Made by a program: the position numbers and the translations under genes. A model generated the notes under the pieces. That model was not told the origin of the DNA and did not search any database. It worked only from the letters and a program-made list of their open reading frames with translations. A stretch of DNA of 10,388 nt from Rhodothermaceae bacterium (GTDB taxonomy: Bacteria; Bacteroidota; Rhodothermia; Rhodothermales; Rubricoccaceae), in contig JABDIZ010000130.1 of assembly GCA_013003465.1 (NCBI GenBank), positions 1-10,388 of the forward strand. Direction: 5' to 3'. This document shows, piece by piece, positions 1-6,624 of the stretch; the first letter of the stretch is position 1, and each line of letters begins with the position of its first letter.

Positions 1-1092
1 GGCATCCTCGGTGCAACCGGCGCCGTCGGCCAGACTTTTGTTGAACTGCTGGCCGAGCACCCGCTCTTCGAAATCGCGGCGCTGGCCGCGTCGGAGCGCT
101 CGGCGGGCAAGTCCTACGCCGAGGCAGCCAACTGGATCGGCGCCGACGAAATACCCGCCGCGGTCGCAGGCATGACCGTCCAAGAGTGCACACCCGACAC
201 TGGATCAGGTCCGGGGCAAGCTTTTGACTGCGACCTCGTTTTCTCCGGCCTCGATGCCTCCGCCGCGGGCGACATCGAAGCGGCCTTCGCGCGGGCGGGC
301 ATTCCAGTCATCTCAAACGCGCGCAACTACCGCATGGCGGCCGATGTACCGCTGCTCATCCCCGAGGTCAACCCCGACCACACGGCGCTGATTGACCGGC
401 AGGACTGGGGCGTGCACGGCGGGTATATCGTCACCAATCCTAACTGCTCGACGGTCGGCCTAGTGATGGCGCTCAAGCCGCTCCACGACGCGTTCGGTAT
501 CGAGGCTGTGCACGTGGTCACCATGCAGGCGCTCTCCGGAGCGGGCTATCCCGGCGTGCCCTCGCTCGACAGCCTGGCCAACGTGGTGCCGCACATCGGC
601 GGCGAGGAGGAGAAGATGGCCATCGAGACGCGCAAGCTTCTCGGGACGCTCGCCCAGGCAGGCGTAGACGATGCGCCGATCACCGTGTCGGCGCAGTGCA
701 ACCGTGTGCCGGTTCTCAATGGGCACTTCGAGTGCACCTCGGTGCGCCTTGCCTCGCCCGCCTCGCCCGAGGAAGCAGCCGCCGTGCTGAACGATTGGCC
801 GAGCCCGCTCGCCGACTTCAACCTGCCTACCGCGCCCGCGCAGCCGGTGCGCGTGTTTGAGGACCCGCGCTATCCGCAGCCGCGTCGCCATTCGCGCGCT
901 GAAGGCGGTATGCAGGTCTCCGTCGGCAAGGTGCAGGCGTGCCCGGCCATCGCGCCCGAGGGCTACGGCATTAAGTTCGTCGTGCTCTCCCACAACACCA
1001 TCCGGGGAGCCGCAGGCGGTGCCATTTTGAACGCCGAACTGCTCCACGCGCAGGGGCGTCTCGCGCCGCGTTCCATGGCTGTAGCCGGATGA
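1..1092 (+). CDS. asd: Aspartate-semialdehyde dehydrogenase, fungal/archaeal type (5' end outside window)
   Basis: It reduces L-aspartyl-4-phosphate with NADPH to L-aspartate semialdehyde in the cytosol, the branch-point step toward lysine/diaminopimelate, threonine and methionine. The reading frame is open from base 1 and 363 residues are visible. Only a short N-terminus should be missing, because the window opens on the Rossmann glycine motif GILGATGAVG (visible residues 1-10, GxxGxxG). The catalytic cysteine sits in TNPNCST (visible C149, codon 445-447). SGAGYPGVPS and GEEEKM follow, which are characteristic of the fungal/archaeal branch rather than the E. coli branch. The catalytic histidine is in RVPVLNGH (visible H242). 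The TGA stop overlaps the ATG of the next gene in ATGA (1089-1092), so the two are probably translationally coupled. An internal ATG at 172 is not the start, because the homology extends upstream to the window edge. The family call is firm. Confidence 0.95.
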   Translation, partial: GILGATGAVGQTFVELLAEHPLFEIAALAASERSAGKSYAEAANWIGADEIPAAVAGMTVQECTPDTGSGPGQAFDCDLVFSGLDASAAGDIEAAFARAGIPVISNARNYRMAADVPLLIPEVNPDHTALIDRQDWGVHGGYIVTNPNCSTVGLVMALKPLHDAFGIEAVHVVTMQALSGAGYPGVPSLDSLANVVPHIGGEEEKMAIETRKLLGTLAQAGVDDAPITVSAQCNRVPVLNGHFECTSVRLASPASPEEAAAVLNDWPSPLADFNLPTAPAQPVRVFEDPRYPQPRRHSRAEGGMQVSVGKVQACPAIAPEGYGIKFVVLSHNTIRGAAGGAILNAELLHAQGRLAPRSMAVAG

Positions 1093-1583
1093 GCGTGATC
1101 CGCGTGCGACCGGCCGCGCGCGCCGATCAAGAGGCCGCCCTTGGGCTCTGGCTCGCCCTTCACCGCGAGCACGAAGCGCTCGAACCGCGCTACCGCCTCG
1201 CCGCCGACGCGGCCGCACGGTGGGCGCACGACTTCCCCGAGTGGGTCCGGAGCGACCATCATTGCCTTCGGGTGGCAGAATCCGATGGAAGCACGCTCGT
1301 GGGGTTGCTGACGGCGCACGCCGGTTGGCCCGTGCCGGTCTATGCTCCGGTGTCCTTCGTGCATGTGGACGATCTGTTCGTGGATCCGTCAGCACGTGGG
1401 CAAGGCCTCGGAGTGGCCCTGCTGGATGCAGTGCGGGTGTGGGCCGCGGGAATCGGGGCCACCGAAATCCGGGCAGGCGTGCTGGCTGCCAATCCCGCAG
1501 GGCGGGCCTTCTGGGGCGCACAAGGCGCAGAGCCGTTCAGCACCACGGTTATCGTGCCGCTAGAGGAATACTCCGACTCCTAA
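1089..1583 (+). CDS. GNAT-family N-acetyltransferase
   Basis: This is a 164-residue protein of usual GNAT length, predicted to transfer the acetyl group of acetyl-CoA to an amine. The substrate cannot be told from sequence. The acetyl-CoA-binding motif A is clear: VHVDDLFVDPSARGQGLG (about residues 91-108), with the RGQGLG pyrophosphate loop at 103-108 and the following helix LLDAVRVWA. The C-terminal motif B region is NPAGRAFWGAQGAEPF (about 135-150), where an asparagine and an aromatic pair are typical. The start codon is fixed by the ATGA overlap with asd, and no ribosome binding site is needed if translation is coupled. There is no signal peptide or membrane segment, so it is cytosolic. 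The stop TAA (1581-1583) lies inside the T-tail of a terminator reading the other way. Co-transcription with asd does not reveal a role, since GNAT genes often sit as passengers beside housekeeping genes. Confidence 0.88.
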   Translation: MSVIRVRPAARADQEAALGLWLALHREHEALEPRYRLAADAAARWAHDFPEWVRSDHHCLRVAESDGSTLVGLLTAHAGWPVPVYAPVSFVHVDDLFVDPSARGQGLGVALLDAVRVWAAGIGATEIRAGVLAANPAGRAFWGAQGAEPFSTTVIVPLEEYSDS

Positions 1584-1616
1584 GAAAAACGCCCGAGCCT
1601 TACGGGGCCCGGGCGT
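1581..1616 (-). terminator. Rho-independent terminator of the minus-strand fasciclin gene
   Basis: Read on the minus strand, the arm ACGCCCGGGCC pairs with GGCTCGGGCGT around a short CGTA-containing loop (stem 1616-1606 with 1599-1589). The arm is followed at once by TTTTTCTTA (1589-1581). The one imperfect pair is a G-U wobble on the minus strand but an A-C mismatch on the plus strand, and the T-run follows only on the minus strand. Both facts orient it for transcripts coming from the fasciclin gene, whose stop lies about 140 bases earlier. The T-tail overlaps the stop codon of the acetyltransferase gene. Confidence 0.75.
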
Positions 1617-1627
1617 CGGAGGCGCTG

Positions 1628-1739
1628 GTGCGCCGATTGGTGCGAGGCGGAGGCCTGCGTCCCTGAGCCGCGCCGGTTGGTACGGGAATCGCACTCCGGC
1701 AGGACCGCAGAACCACCCGCGCCACACCAATCGGCGCAC
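1628..1739. repeat. Inverted repeat with 15-bp perfect arms plus a related direct copy
   Basis: GTGCGCCGATTGGTG at 1628-1642 is repeated exactly in inverted orientation at 1725-1739, 82 bases apart. A third, imperfect copy in the same orientation as the first lies 40 bases downstream of it: GCGCCGGTTGGTACGGG at 1670-1686 against GCGCCGATTGGTGCGAG at 1630-1646, with 14 of 17 positions equal. An inner pair, CTGCGTCCCT (1655-1664) and AGGACCGCAG (1701-1710), is also nearly complementary, so a long imperfect hairpin or alternative folds are possible. The whole set sits between convergent genes and no protein-coding potential is apparent. No T-run follows on either strand, so it is not an evident terminator. 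It may be a repetitive extragenic palindrome, but that cannot be tested within one window. Confidence 0.6.
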
Positions 1740-1758
1740 GAGCAGCGGTATGGTGGGG

Positions 1759-2685
1759 TCAGCTTTCCGCTGGAGGCAGCAGGACTGCATCAATGACGTG
1801 GATGACGCCGTTGCCTACCTCCAGGTCGGTGGCGGTGATCGTGGCGTCGGCTGCATCGTCGCCGTCGGTGTCGATGGCAGCACCGCTGTTGAGGAGCACG
1901 GTGAACGAAGCGCCGTTGAGCGTCATCACGTCCAGGCCGTCCGAGAGGTTGCTCGCCAGCACGCTGCCGCTAACGACGTGGTACAACAGGATCTCGTCGA
2001 GGTTGTCGAGCGCGAGCAGCCCGGCGATGTCAGTGCCGAGCGCCGTGGCAGCCTCCTCGAATGCCTGGTCGGTCGGTGCGAAGACGGTGAACGGGCCATC
2101 GCCCATCAAGTCGTCGTCAAGTTCTGCCACATCGAGGGCCGCGACGAGGTTGCCAAAACCCTGGATAGTAGCCGTGTCGACGATATCGAGCGGGGTGGTC
2201 AGCACGCCTTCGATGAGGTGGACCACGCCATTGTCGGCGATGATGTCGGTCGAGATAATGCGGACGCCGTCGATGAACGCTTCCCCGTTTTCCAGGGTGA
2301 TGGTCGCGTCCGATCCCTGAAGTGTGGTGGCCTGCTGGCCGTCACTCAGGTCGGTGGAGAGGACGAGGCCCGGCACCACGTGGTACGTGAGCACCTTGCT
2401 CAGAATGGCACCATTGCCGTCAGCCAGGAGTTGGCCCACCACATCGGCGCCGAGCGCATCGAAGGCGGAGTTGACAGGAGCGAAGACCGTAAAGGGGCCA
2501 TCGCCTTCCAGGTCATCAACCAGCCCGGCCTCGGCGAGTGCCGTGACGAGCGTGCTCAGATCAGGCGTGGCCTGAGCCAGATCGCTAATGGTATTGGAGG
2601 CTGGGGCAGGATCCTCAGAGTCGCAGCCGCTGAGAGGAAGCGCGAGAAAGACGAGGAGCAGGAGCAGGGGGACAAAGGAACGCAT
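1759..2685 (-). CDS. Lipoprotein with two fasciclin (FAS1) domains
   Basis: This 308-residue secreted lipoprotein probably acts in adhesion or in binding an extracellular ligand, which is the general role of FAS1 domains. Its exact partner is unknown. The N-terminus is a lipoprotein signal peptide with a leucine-rich core and lipobox PLSGC (Cys21 is the lipidated residue). The acidic stretch CDSEDP follows, resembling signals that send Bacteroidota lipoproteins to the cell surface. Two tandem FAS1 repeats follow. Domain 1 (about 32-165) has GDGPFTVFAPVNSAF, YHVVPG and VVHLIEGVL. Domain 2 (about 170-304) has GDGPFTVFAPTDQAF, YHVVSG and VIHVIDAVL. IDTDGDD near 271-277 could bind calcium but is only suggestive. 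The ATG at 2685 is preceded by CTCTCCCCCC, with no Shine-Dalgarno sequence. The gene lies 114 bases after the receptor gene on the same strand. It has its own upstream motif shared with the sigma gene and a strong terminator beyond its end, so it may be both a distal operon member and a separate unit. Confidence 0.93.
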   Translation of the reverse strand: MRSFVPLLLLLVFLALPLSGCDSEDPAPASNTISDLAQATPDLSTLVTALAEAGLVDDLEGDGPFTVFAPVNSAFDALGADVVGQLLADGNGAILSKVLTYHVVPGLVLSTDLSDGQQATTLQGSDATITLENGEAFIDGVRIISTDIIADNGVVHLIEGVLTTPLDIVDTATIQGFGNLVAALDVAELDDDLMGDGPFTVFAPTDQAFEEAATALGTDIAGLLALDNLDEILLYHVVSGSVLASNLSDGLDVMTLNGASFTVLLNSGAAIDTDGDDAADATITATDLEVGNGVIHVIDAVLLPPAES

Positions 2686-2703
2686 GGGGGGAGAGTGGTG
2701 TGT

Positions 2704-2738
2704 GGAAAGGAAAGGGACCGGTGGATGCCCGGCCCCTT
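2704..2738 (-). terminator. Hairpin with weak T-rich tail between receptor and fasciclin genes
   Basis: On the minus strand AAGGGGCCGG (2738-2729) pairs with CCGGTCCCTT (2721-2712) around a 7-base loop. The stem has 10 pairs including one G-U, and the same position is an A-C mismatch on the plus strand. TTTCCTTTCC follows, a weak tail. It could terminate receptor transcripts. However, it lies just downstream of the promoter-like motif at 2775-2749, so it would sit near the 5' end of a fasciclin mRNA started there. In that position it could be an attenuator or an mRNA-stabilising 5' stem-loop. Confidence 0.45.
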
Positions 2739-2748
2739 CTGATCCACA

Positions 2749-2775
2749 TACCCACCACCTCGGCGGGGTGACTAG
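2749..2775 (-). promoter_or_regulatory. Bipartite motif upstream of the fasciclin gene, candidate ECF-sigma promoter
   Basis: On the minus strand CTAGTCAC (2775-2768) and GTGGTGGGTA (2758-2749) are separated by 9 bases. The same two blocks with the same 9-base gap and orientation lie upstream of the sigma gene at 7259-7233. If AGTCAC is the -35 region, a -10 region would fall at GTATGT with a 16-base spacer, which suits an ECF sigma factor. The distance from the 3' end of the motif to the fasciclin ATG is 63 bases. The motif lies after the receptor stop codon and before the hairpin. A binding site for another regulator is the alternative. Confidence 0.55.
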
Positions 2776-2799
2776 CCGCGTGTCGGACTTTTTTCGTCC

Positions 2800-5574
2800 T
2801 CAGTACCGGATGCGTACCGATAGCGCAATCGAGCGACCTGGCAACATGCGCGTGACCGGGTTGAACTGCGTCGTGCCGTCCGTGGTCGTGGGTTGCAGGC
2901 TCCAGTCGAGCACGTTGGCCCGGTCGAGCACGTTCGCTACATCGAGCCCGATGCGAAGGTGGGTGGGGCCCAGGGGCTGCTCAAGGCGCACGCCCACATC
3001 GAACTCAACGAGGGCGGAGAGGCGATCCTCGTCCGGGCGCTCGAACGAGTAGGGCGCGTAGGCGCTGGCGCCGTTGTGAGCAGGCAGGTAGTCGTAGTAC
3101 GCCTGCCGGAAAGCCCAGCCGCGTCCCCAGATACCCCGGCCTCGCGTCAGCACCGAAAGCCCGTCCAGAATCTTCCAGTCGAATGCCGCGACGACGCGGT
3201 GGGGCTGTGTGGAGGGCGTGGCGATGCGCTGGTCGTTGAAGCGTCCGGGGTAGCGGCGCTCCGCGTAGTCAGAGCCATAGAGCAGCCGTCCGGCGATGCG
3301 CTCAGTTCGGCGTTCGAGTTCGAAGCCGAAGCCGTAAGCCATGCCGTCGCTCGGCCCGATCAAGGGTACGGGGTCGCTGTCGAGGGAGGCCGCGAGCGCG
3401 CGAGTATCCAGTTCCAGAAGCTGCGGCTGCGCCTTGATGTAGGCTTCGCCTCGCACAGCCCACCCCTCGGCCGGGGTAATCAGGGCCTCGGCCGCCAAGT
3501 GGTAGGCGCGCGGCGGTGCTACGTCGGCCCCGACGGGAAGCCAGAACCGCACGCTCGGCATGAGCGCGCTGGGGCCAATGGTGCTGACGTCGAACTGGTT
3601 GATGTACTGACGGTAGAGGCCGCCCGCCAGCCGCGCGGCCACGCCGCCCACCGGACTCGTCGGCGTGTCGTAGCGCAGGGCGAGGCGCGGTTCGGCGTAG
3701 ACGGCCTGCCGCTCAGGCACATAGGTCACACGCGAGCCCGCTTCGAGGCTCCAGTTCAGGGTCATCGCAACCCGATGCTGCACGGAACCCGCGAGAAACC
3801 ACGGGGCCTCTTGCTGATCGAGGAGGCGGAAGCCGCGCCCGATCGGTGCGTCCTGGCCGCCCAGGTGGAAGTGGGTCGTCACCCGGCTCAGGCTGAACCC
3901 GAGGTCGGTCGTGTGGCCCGGCGAGAGGCTGTAGCTGAGCGTGCCTTCGAGGGCCGTTTCGTTAATGCGGTTGAGGTCGCGGGCCAGCGGCGAGGTGTTG
4001 AGGACCTGAAGCAAGATGGCCTCGCCCTCATCGGCGGAGAGGTCGGGCGTGGTGGTGCCTGTCACCATCGCGTACTCGTGATCAAGGCGGTAGCGGCTCG
4101 CACGGACGCGGAGGTTGGCGAAGGCGCGGGCGTTGATCAGCCAGTCGTAGCGGGCCTGGGCGCCCTCGTTCGTCCACGCATAGTGGTCCCGCGAGAGCAT
4201 GAGCGGGACGGCGTCCGGGCTGCCCGGCTCGGCGGTACCCGCCGCAAACAGGTCGGTGCCGATGTCATTGGTGCCCCGGTAGCCGGAGACGGTCAACGTA
4301 CGGAAGGCGCCGAACTGGAGGCGCGTGGCAGCATGCAGATCCGTATAGCCGAGTTCTGAGCCGTGCCGGTGCGGCGTGAAAGTGGCCGTGCTGAGGGGAA
4401 TGGTGGTCCACGTCGCCGCGAGCAGCGGGTCGATCCGGTTCCAGTCACGAATGCTAGCATCGAGCGCAGACGGGCGGTAGAGGTCCCAGAGAGACGAGCG
4501 GGCAGCGAGGAGCACAGCGCCCCGCACGTTGTTGCCCAACTGAAAGCCGCTGCGGGCGCGGGCATTGACCTGATAGGGGTCGGAGTCGAGCGTCGCCTCT
4601 GGGCTGCGGGCATCGATGGCGTGCTCCGCCTCGATGATGCCGCCGAGATAGCTTCCCCTGGTTGCGCCAAATCCGGCCTTGTGTACGGTCAGGCGCCTGA
4701 TGGCGAGCGGGCTGAACGCACTCAGGAGCCGCCCGAAGCTGGTGGGTTCAAAGATGGGCACGCCATCTAGCAAAACACGTTGCTCGCCGGTGGTGCTGCC
4801 CTGAATAGACAGGTCGGCGACCGGCGAGCGGCTGCTGAGGCCGAGACGCGTTGACGCCTCGCGGGTGACATCGGAGGCGGTGAAGCCCGAGGGCGTCTCG
4901 AAGTCGGTCGCATCGAGCGCCGCCTCGCCGAGGAGCTCCGAGGGCAGGCGCTGTGCGAGGCCGTCAACCACGATGGGCTGGTCGGTCATCACGATCTGCG
5001 GCTGAAGCGCGATGCGCCGTCGCGTGGTGCCGCCCTCCGGGACCATGACTTCCGCGCGCACGGGTTCATAGCCGACATACGAGGCCACGAGGGTATGCGG
5101 ACCCGGTAGCAGCCCGTTCAGCGTGAAGAGCCCCGACGAACCCGCCGCGGTGCCGGTTGAGGTGTCGGCCAGGAGGACGTTGGCGAAGGGCAACGGCTCG
5201 CCCGTCTCGGCATCAACCACCACCCCGCCCAGGGCGCCCCGCCTCGGCTGCCGTGCTGCCGGGGCCGTCAGGACGTAAGTCCCCGACGAGAGCTGGTAGA
5301 AATCGATCCCGGCCTCCCGAACGATGCAGCGCAAGTGTGCCTCGGCCGGTGCTTCTTCGAGCGCGCAGTAGACGCGTGCCCCGCCCGGTACCTCCGCTCC
5401 ATAGATCAAGTCGATCCCCGTGGCGGCCACGAGCTCTTCCACGGCCTCGGCGAGGGGCGCGCCCTGGAAGATTAGCGTGACGCGGGCTTCCGACTGCGCG
5501 AGCGCAGCGGGTACGCCCACTCCCATTGCGAGAAGCAGGACCAGCCAGGCATAGAGAGGGCGTACGAGAGGCAA
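2800..5574 (-). CDS. TonB-dependent outer-membrane receptor with STN signalling domain (FecA-like transducer)
   Basis: This 924-residue outer-membrane receptor takes up a ligand using TonB energy and also signals to FecR. In order: a signal peptide (1-26, cleavage likely after ALA); a secretin/TonB short N-terminal (STN) domain (about 30-103) with two cysteines (C70, C83) that could form a disulfide; a carboxypeptidase-regulatory-like domain (about 114-192: GGVVVDAETGEPLPFANV ... GYEPV), as is common in Bacteroidota; a TonB-box-like PIVVDG (200-205); the plug (about 215-320, with VLLDGVPIF and GFGATRGSYLGGII); and a beta-barrel to the C-terminus, ending in the aromatic strand SVRIRY. The start is TTG at 5574. 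No ATG or GTG lies between the FecR stop (in the same frame, 36 bases upstream) and this TTG, and the next Met (residue 17) would destroy the signal peptide. The substrate is unknown: siderophore-type ligands suit the FecA parallel, but there is no SusD-like partner and no biosynthesis gene nearby to narrow it. Confidence 0.93.
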   Translation of the reverse strand: MPLVRPLYAWLVLLLAMGVGVPAALAQSEARVTLIFQGAPLAEAVEELVAATGIDLIYGAEVPGGARVYCALEEAPAEAHLRCIVREAGIDFYQLSSGTYVLTAPAARQPRRGALGGVVVDAETGEPLPFANVLLADTSTGTAAGSSGLFTLNGLLPGPHTLVASYVGYEPVRAEVMVPEGGTTRRRIALQPQIVMTDQPIVVDGLAQRLPSELLGEAALDATDFETPSGFTASDVTREASTRLGLSSRSPVADLSIQGSTTGEQRVLLDGVPIFEPTSFGRLLSAFSPLAIRRLTVHKAGFGATRGSYLGGIIEAEHAIDARSPEATLDSDPYQVNARARSGFQLGNNVRGAVLLAARSSLWDLYRPSALDASIRDWNRIDPLLAATWTTIPLSTATFTPHRHGSELGYTDLHAATRLQFGAFRTLTVSGYRGTNDIGTDLFAAGTAEPGSPDAVPLMLSRDHYAWTNEGAQARYDWLINARAFANLRVRASRYRLDHEYAMVTGTTTPDLSADEGEAILLQVLNTSPLARDLNRINETALEGTLSYSLSPGHTTDLGFSLSRVTTHFHLGGQDAPIGRGFRLLDQQEAPWFLAGSVQHRVAMTLNWSLEAGSRVTYVPERQAVYAEPRLALRYDTPTSPVGGVAARLAGGLYRQYINQFDVSTIGPSALMPSVRFWLPVGADVAPPRAYHLAAEALITPAEGWAVRGEAYIKAQPQLLELDTRALAASLDSDPVPLIGPSDGMAYGFGFELERRTERIAGRLLYGSDYAERRYPGRFNDQRIATPSTQPHRVVAAFDWKILDGLSVLTRGRGIWGRGWAFRQAYYDYLPAHNGASAYAPYSFERPDEDRLSALVEFDVGVRLEQPLGPTHLRIGLDVANVLDRANVLDWSLQPTTTDGTTQFNPVTRMLPGRSIALSVRIRY

Positions 5575-5610
5575 GGGCGAGAAGGGGACGGTACGAAACG
5601 CAGGGGCGGC

Positions 5611-6624
5611 TCAGCGGGCGGCTCGACTGACGGCAAAGCCTCGGCTGGTGGCGCGGTAGGTGAGGCCCCTCGCCGTGCAGAGATCGTTCAGGATTTCTTC
5701 GGCCGAGGAAGGAGCTGAAAGGTAGAGCGTCACATCCCCGTCGGCCTCCAGGCGCGTAGGCGCTGTGATCTCAACCCCATACCGACGCTCGAGTTCGTCG
5801 AAGACCGCGCGGAGCGGAAGATCGCGTACGGCAAAGCCGCCGGTACGCCATGCCGTCGCCTGCTCCACCTCCACCGGTTCCGGCGAAGAGGCAGGGGGCG
5901 AGGTAGCTGCCGCGCCCACCGAAATGCCCTGGCCGATGGTAAGCTCAGTGGCGAAGTCATCGGGTCCGGTCACGCGGACGCGTCCTTCGGAAACGGCTAC
6001 TCGTGTCTCGGCCTCATTGGGATGGGCTCGGACGTTGAACGCCGTTCCGAGCACCGTCACCTGTGCATTGAAGGTCTCCACGATAAACGGGCGCTCGTCT
6101 GACTCCACATCGAAAAAGGCTTCGCCTTCTAGGCGCACCGCGCGCGTCTCAGCGGCAAGGAACGGCAGCCGGGCGAAGCCGCGCCGATGGGCGAGGGTGG
6201 CGCCGCTGTTGAGAGTGGCTGTGGAGCCATCGGGGAGAGAGACGGATAGCACCTCTCCTGCACCGGCGGTGAGGTGGACCGGTTGCATCCACCATGCTCC
6301 GACCACCGCGATGATCACGAGCGGGAGGGCGTACGCCAGCGCCCGTCGTCGCCGAGTCGTGCGCGTCGGGGCTATGGCCCCGCGATCTGAAGCACGACGC
6401 GTGGGAGAGGACACGGCTCCGGGGGCCACCGCTTTCATCTGGGCGGCGAGGCGCTCCCAGGCGCGGTCCGACTCGGAGGGGGCGTCGGATTCGAGCGTAC
6501 CGAGCAAGGTCCAGACCTGTTCGAGGTCGGCGCGTGTCTCGGGCGCCTCGGCATCGAGCGCAGCAGAGAGGTCAGGAGGGAGGGGGGAACGATCAGGCAT
6601 GAGGGGGCTGAGGGGGCGCCGCAT
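5611..6624 (-). CDS. FecR-family anti-sigma factor / transmembrane sensor
   Basis: This inner-membrane protein relays the receptor's state to the sigma factor. It has 337 residues from the ATG at 6624. Residue numbers here follow the one-codon-longer TTG form. The cytosolic N-terminus (about 1-95) contains a region with W39 and W57, as in anti-sigma domains, and ends in a basic cluster TRRRR just before one transmembrane helix (about 96-113). The periplasmic FecR domain follows (about 118-235: LPDGSTATLNSGATL, RLEGEAFFDV, FIVETFNAQVTVLGTAFNVRA, VSEGRVRV). The C-terminus (about 265-335) is an STN-like DUF4974 domain similar in pattern to the receptor's STN domain. The ATG at 6624 shares one base with the sigma stop (TGATG), which suggests translational coupling and fixes this start over the TTG at 6627. 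A later ATG at 6597 (MPDRSPL) is a less likely alternative. The receptor gene follows after 36 bases with no terminator seen. Confidence 0.92.
   Translation of the reverse strand: MRRPLSPLMPDRSPLPPDLSAALDAEAPETRADLEQVWTLLGTLESDAPSESDRAWERLAAQMKAVAPGAVSSPTRRASDRGAIAPTRTTRRRRALAYALPLVIIAVVGAWWMQPVHLTAGAGEVLSVSLPDGSTATLNSGATLAHRRGFARLPFLAAETRAVRLEGEAFFDVESDERPFIVETFNAQVTVLGTAFNVRAHPNEAETRVAVSEGRVRVTGPDDFATELTIGQGISVGAAATSPPASSPEPVEVEQATAWRTGGFAVRDLPLRAVFDELERRYGVEITAPTRLEADGDVTLYLSAPSSAEEILNDLCTARGLTYRATSRGFAVSRAAR

Noticed and set aside
460..1521. Long minus-strand open frame opposite asd and the acetyltransferase gene
   Set aside because: It is an antisense shadow of two well-supported genes in GC-rich DNA. 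The translation is arginine-rich with no recognisable domain.
1670..1740. tRNA-like pieces (GGTTGGTA resembling a D-loop, TGCGATTCCCG on the minus strand resembling a T-arm)
   Set aside because: The would-be T-stem has two mismatches and no anticodon or acceptor arm can be built in register. The similarity comes from the repeat units.
1750..2742. Plus-strand open frame of 330 residues opposite the fasciclin gene
   Set aside because: The opposite strand encodes a complete double-FAS1 lipoprotein. The plus-strand translation is low-information and matches no family I recognise.
2785..2799. Small hairpin GGAC-TTTTTTC-GTCC after the receptor stop as a terminator
   Set aside because: The stem is only 4 pairs and the homopolymer is in the loop rather than after the stem.
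2893..4359. Plus-strand open frame of 488 residues opposite the receptor gene
   Set aside because: It is a shadow of the receptor barrel region, with no motif and no plausible start context.
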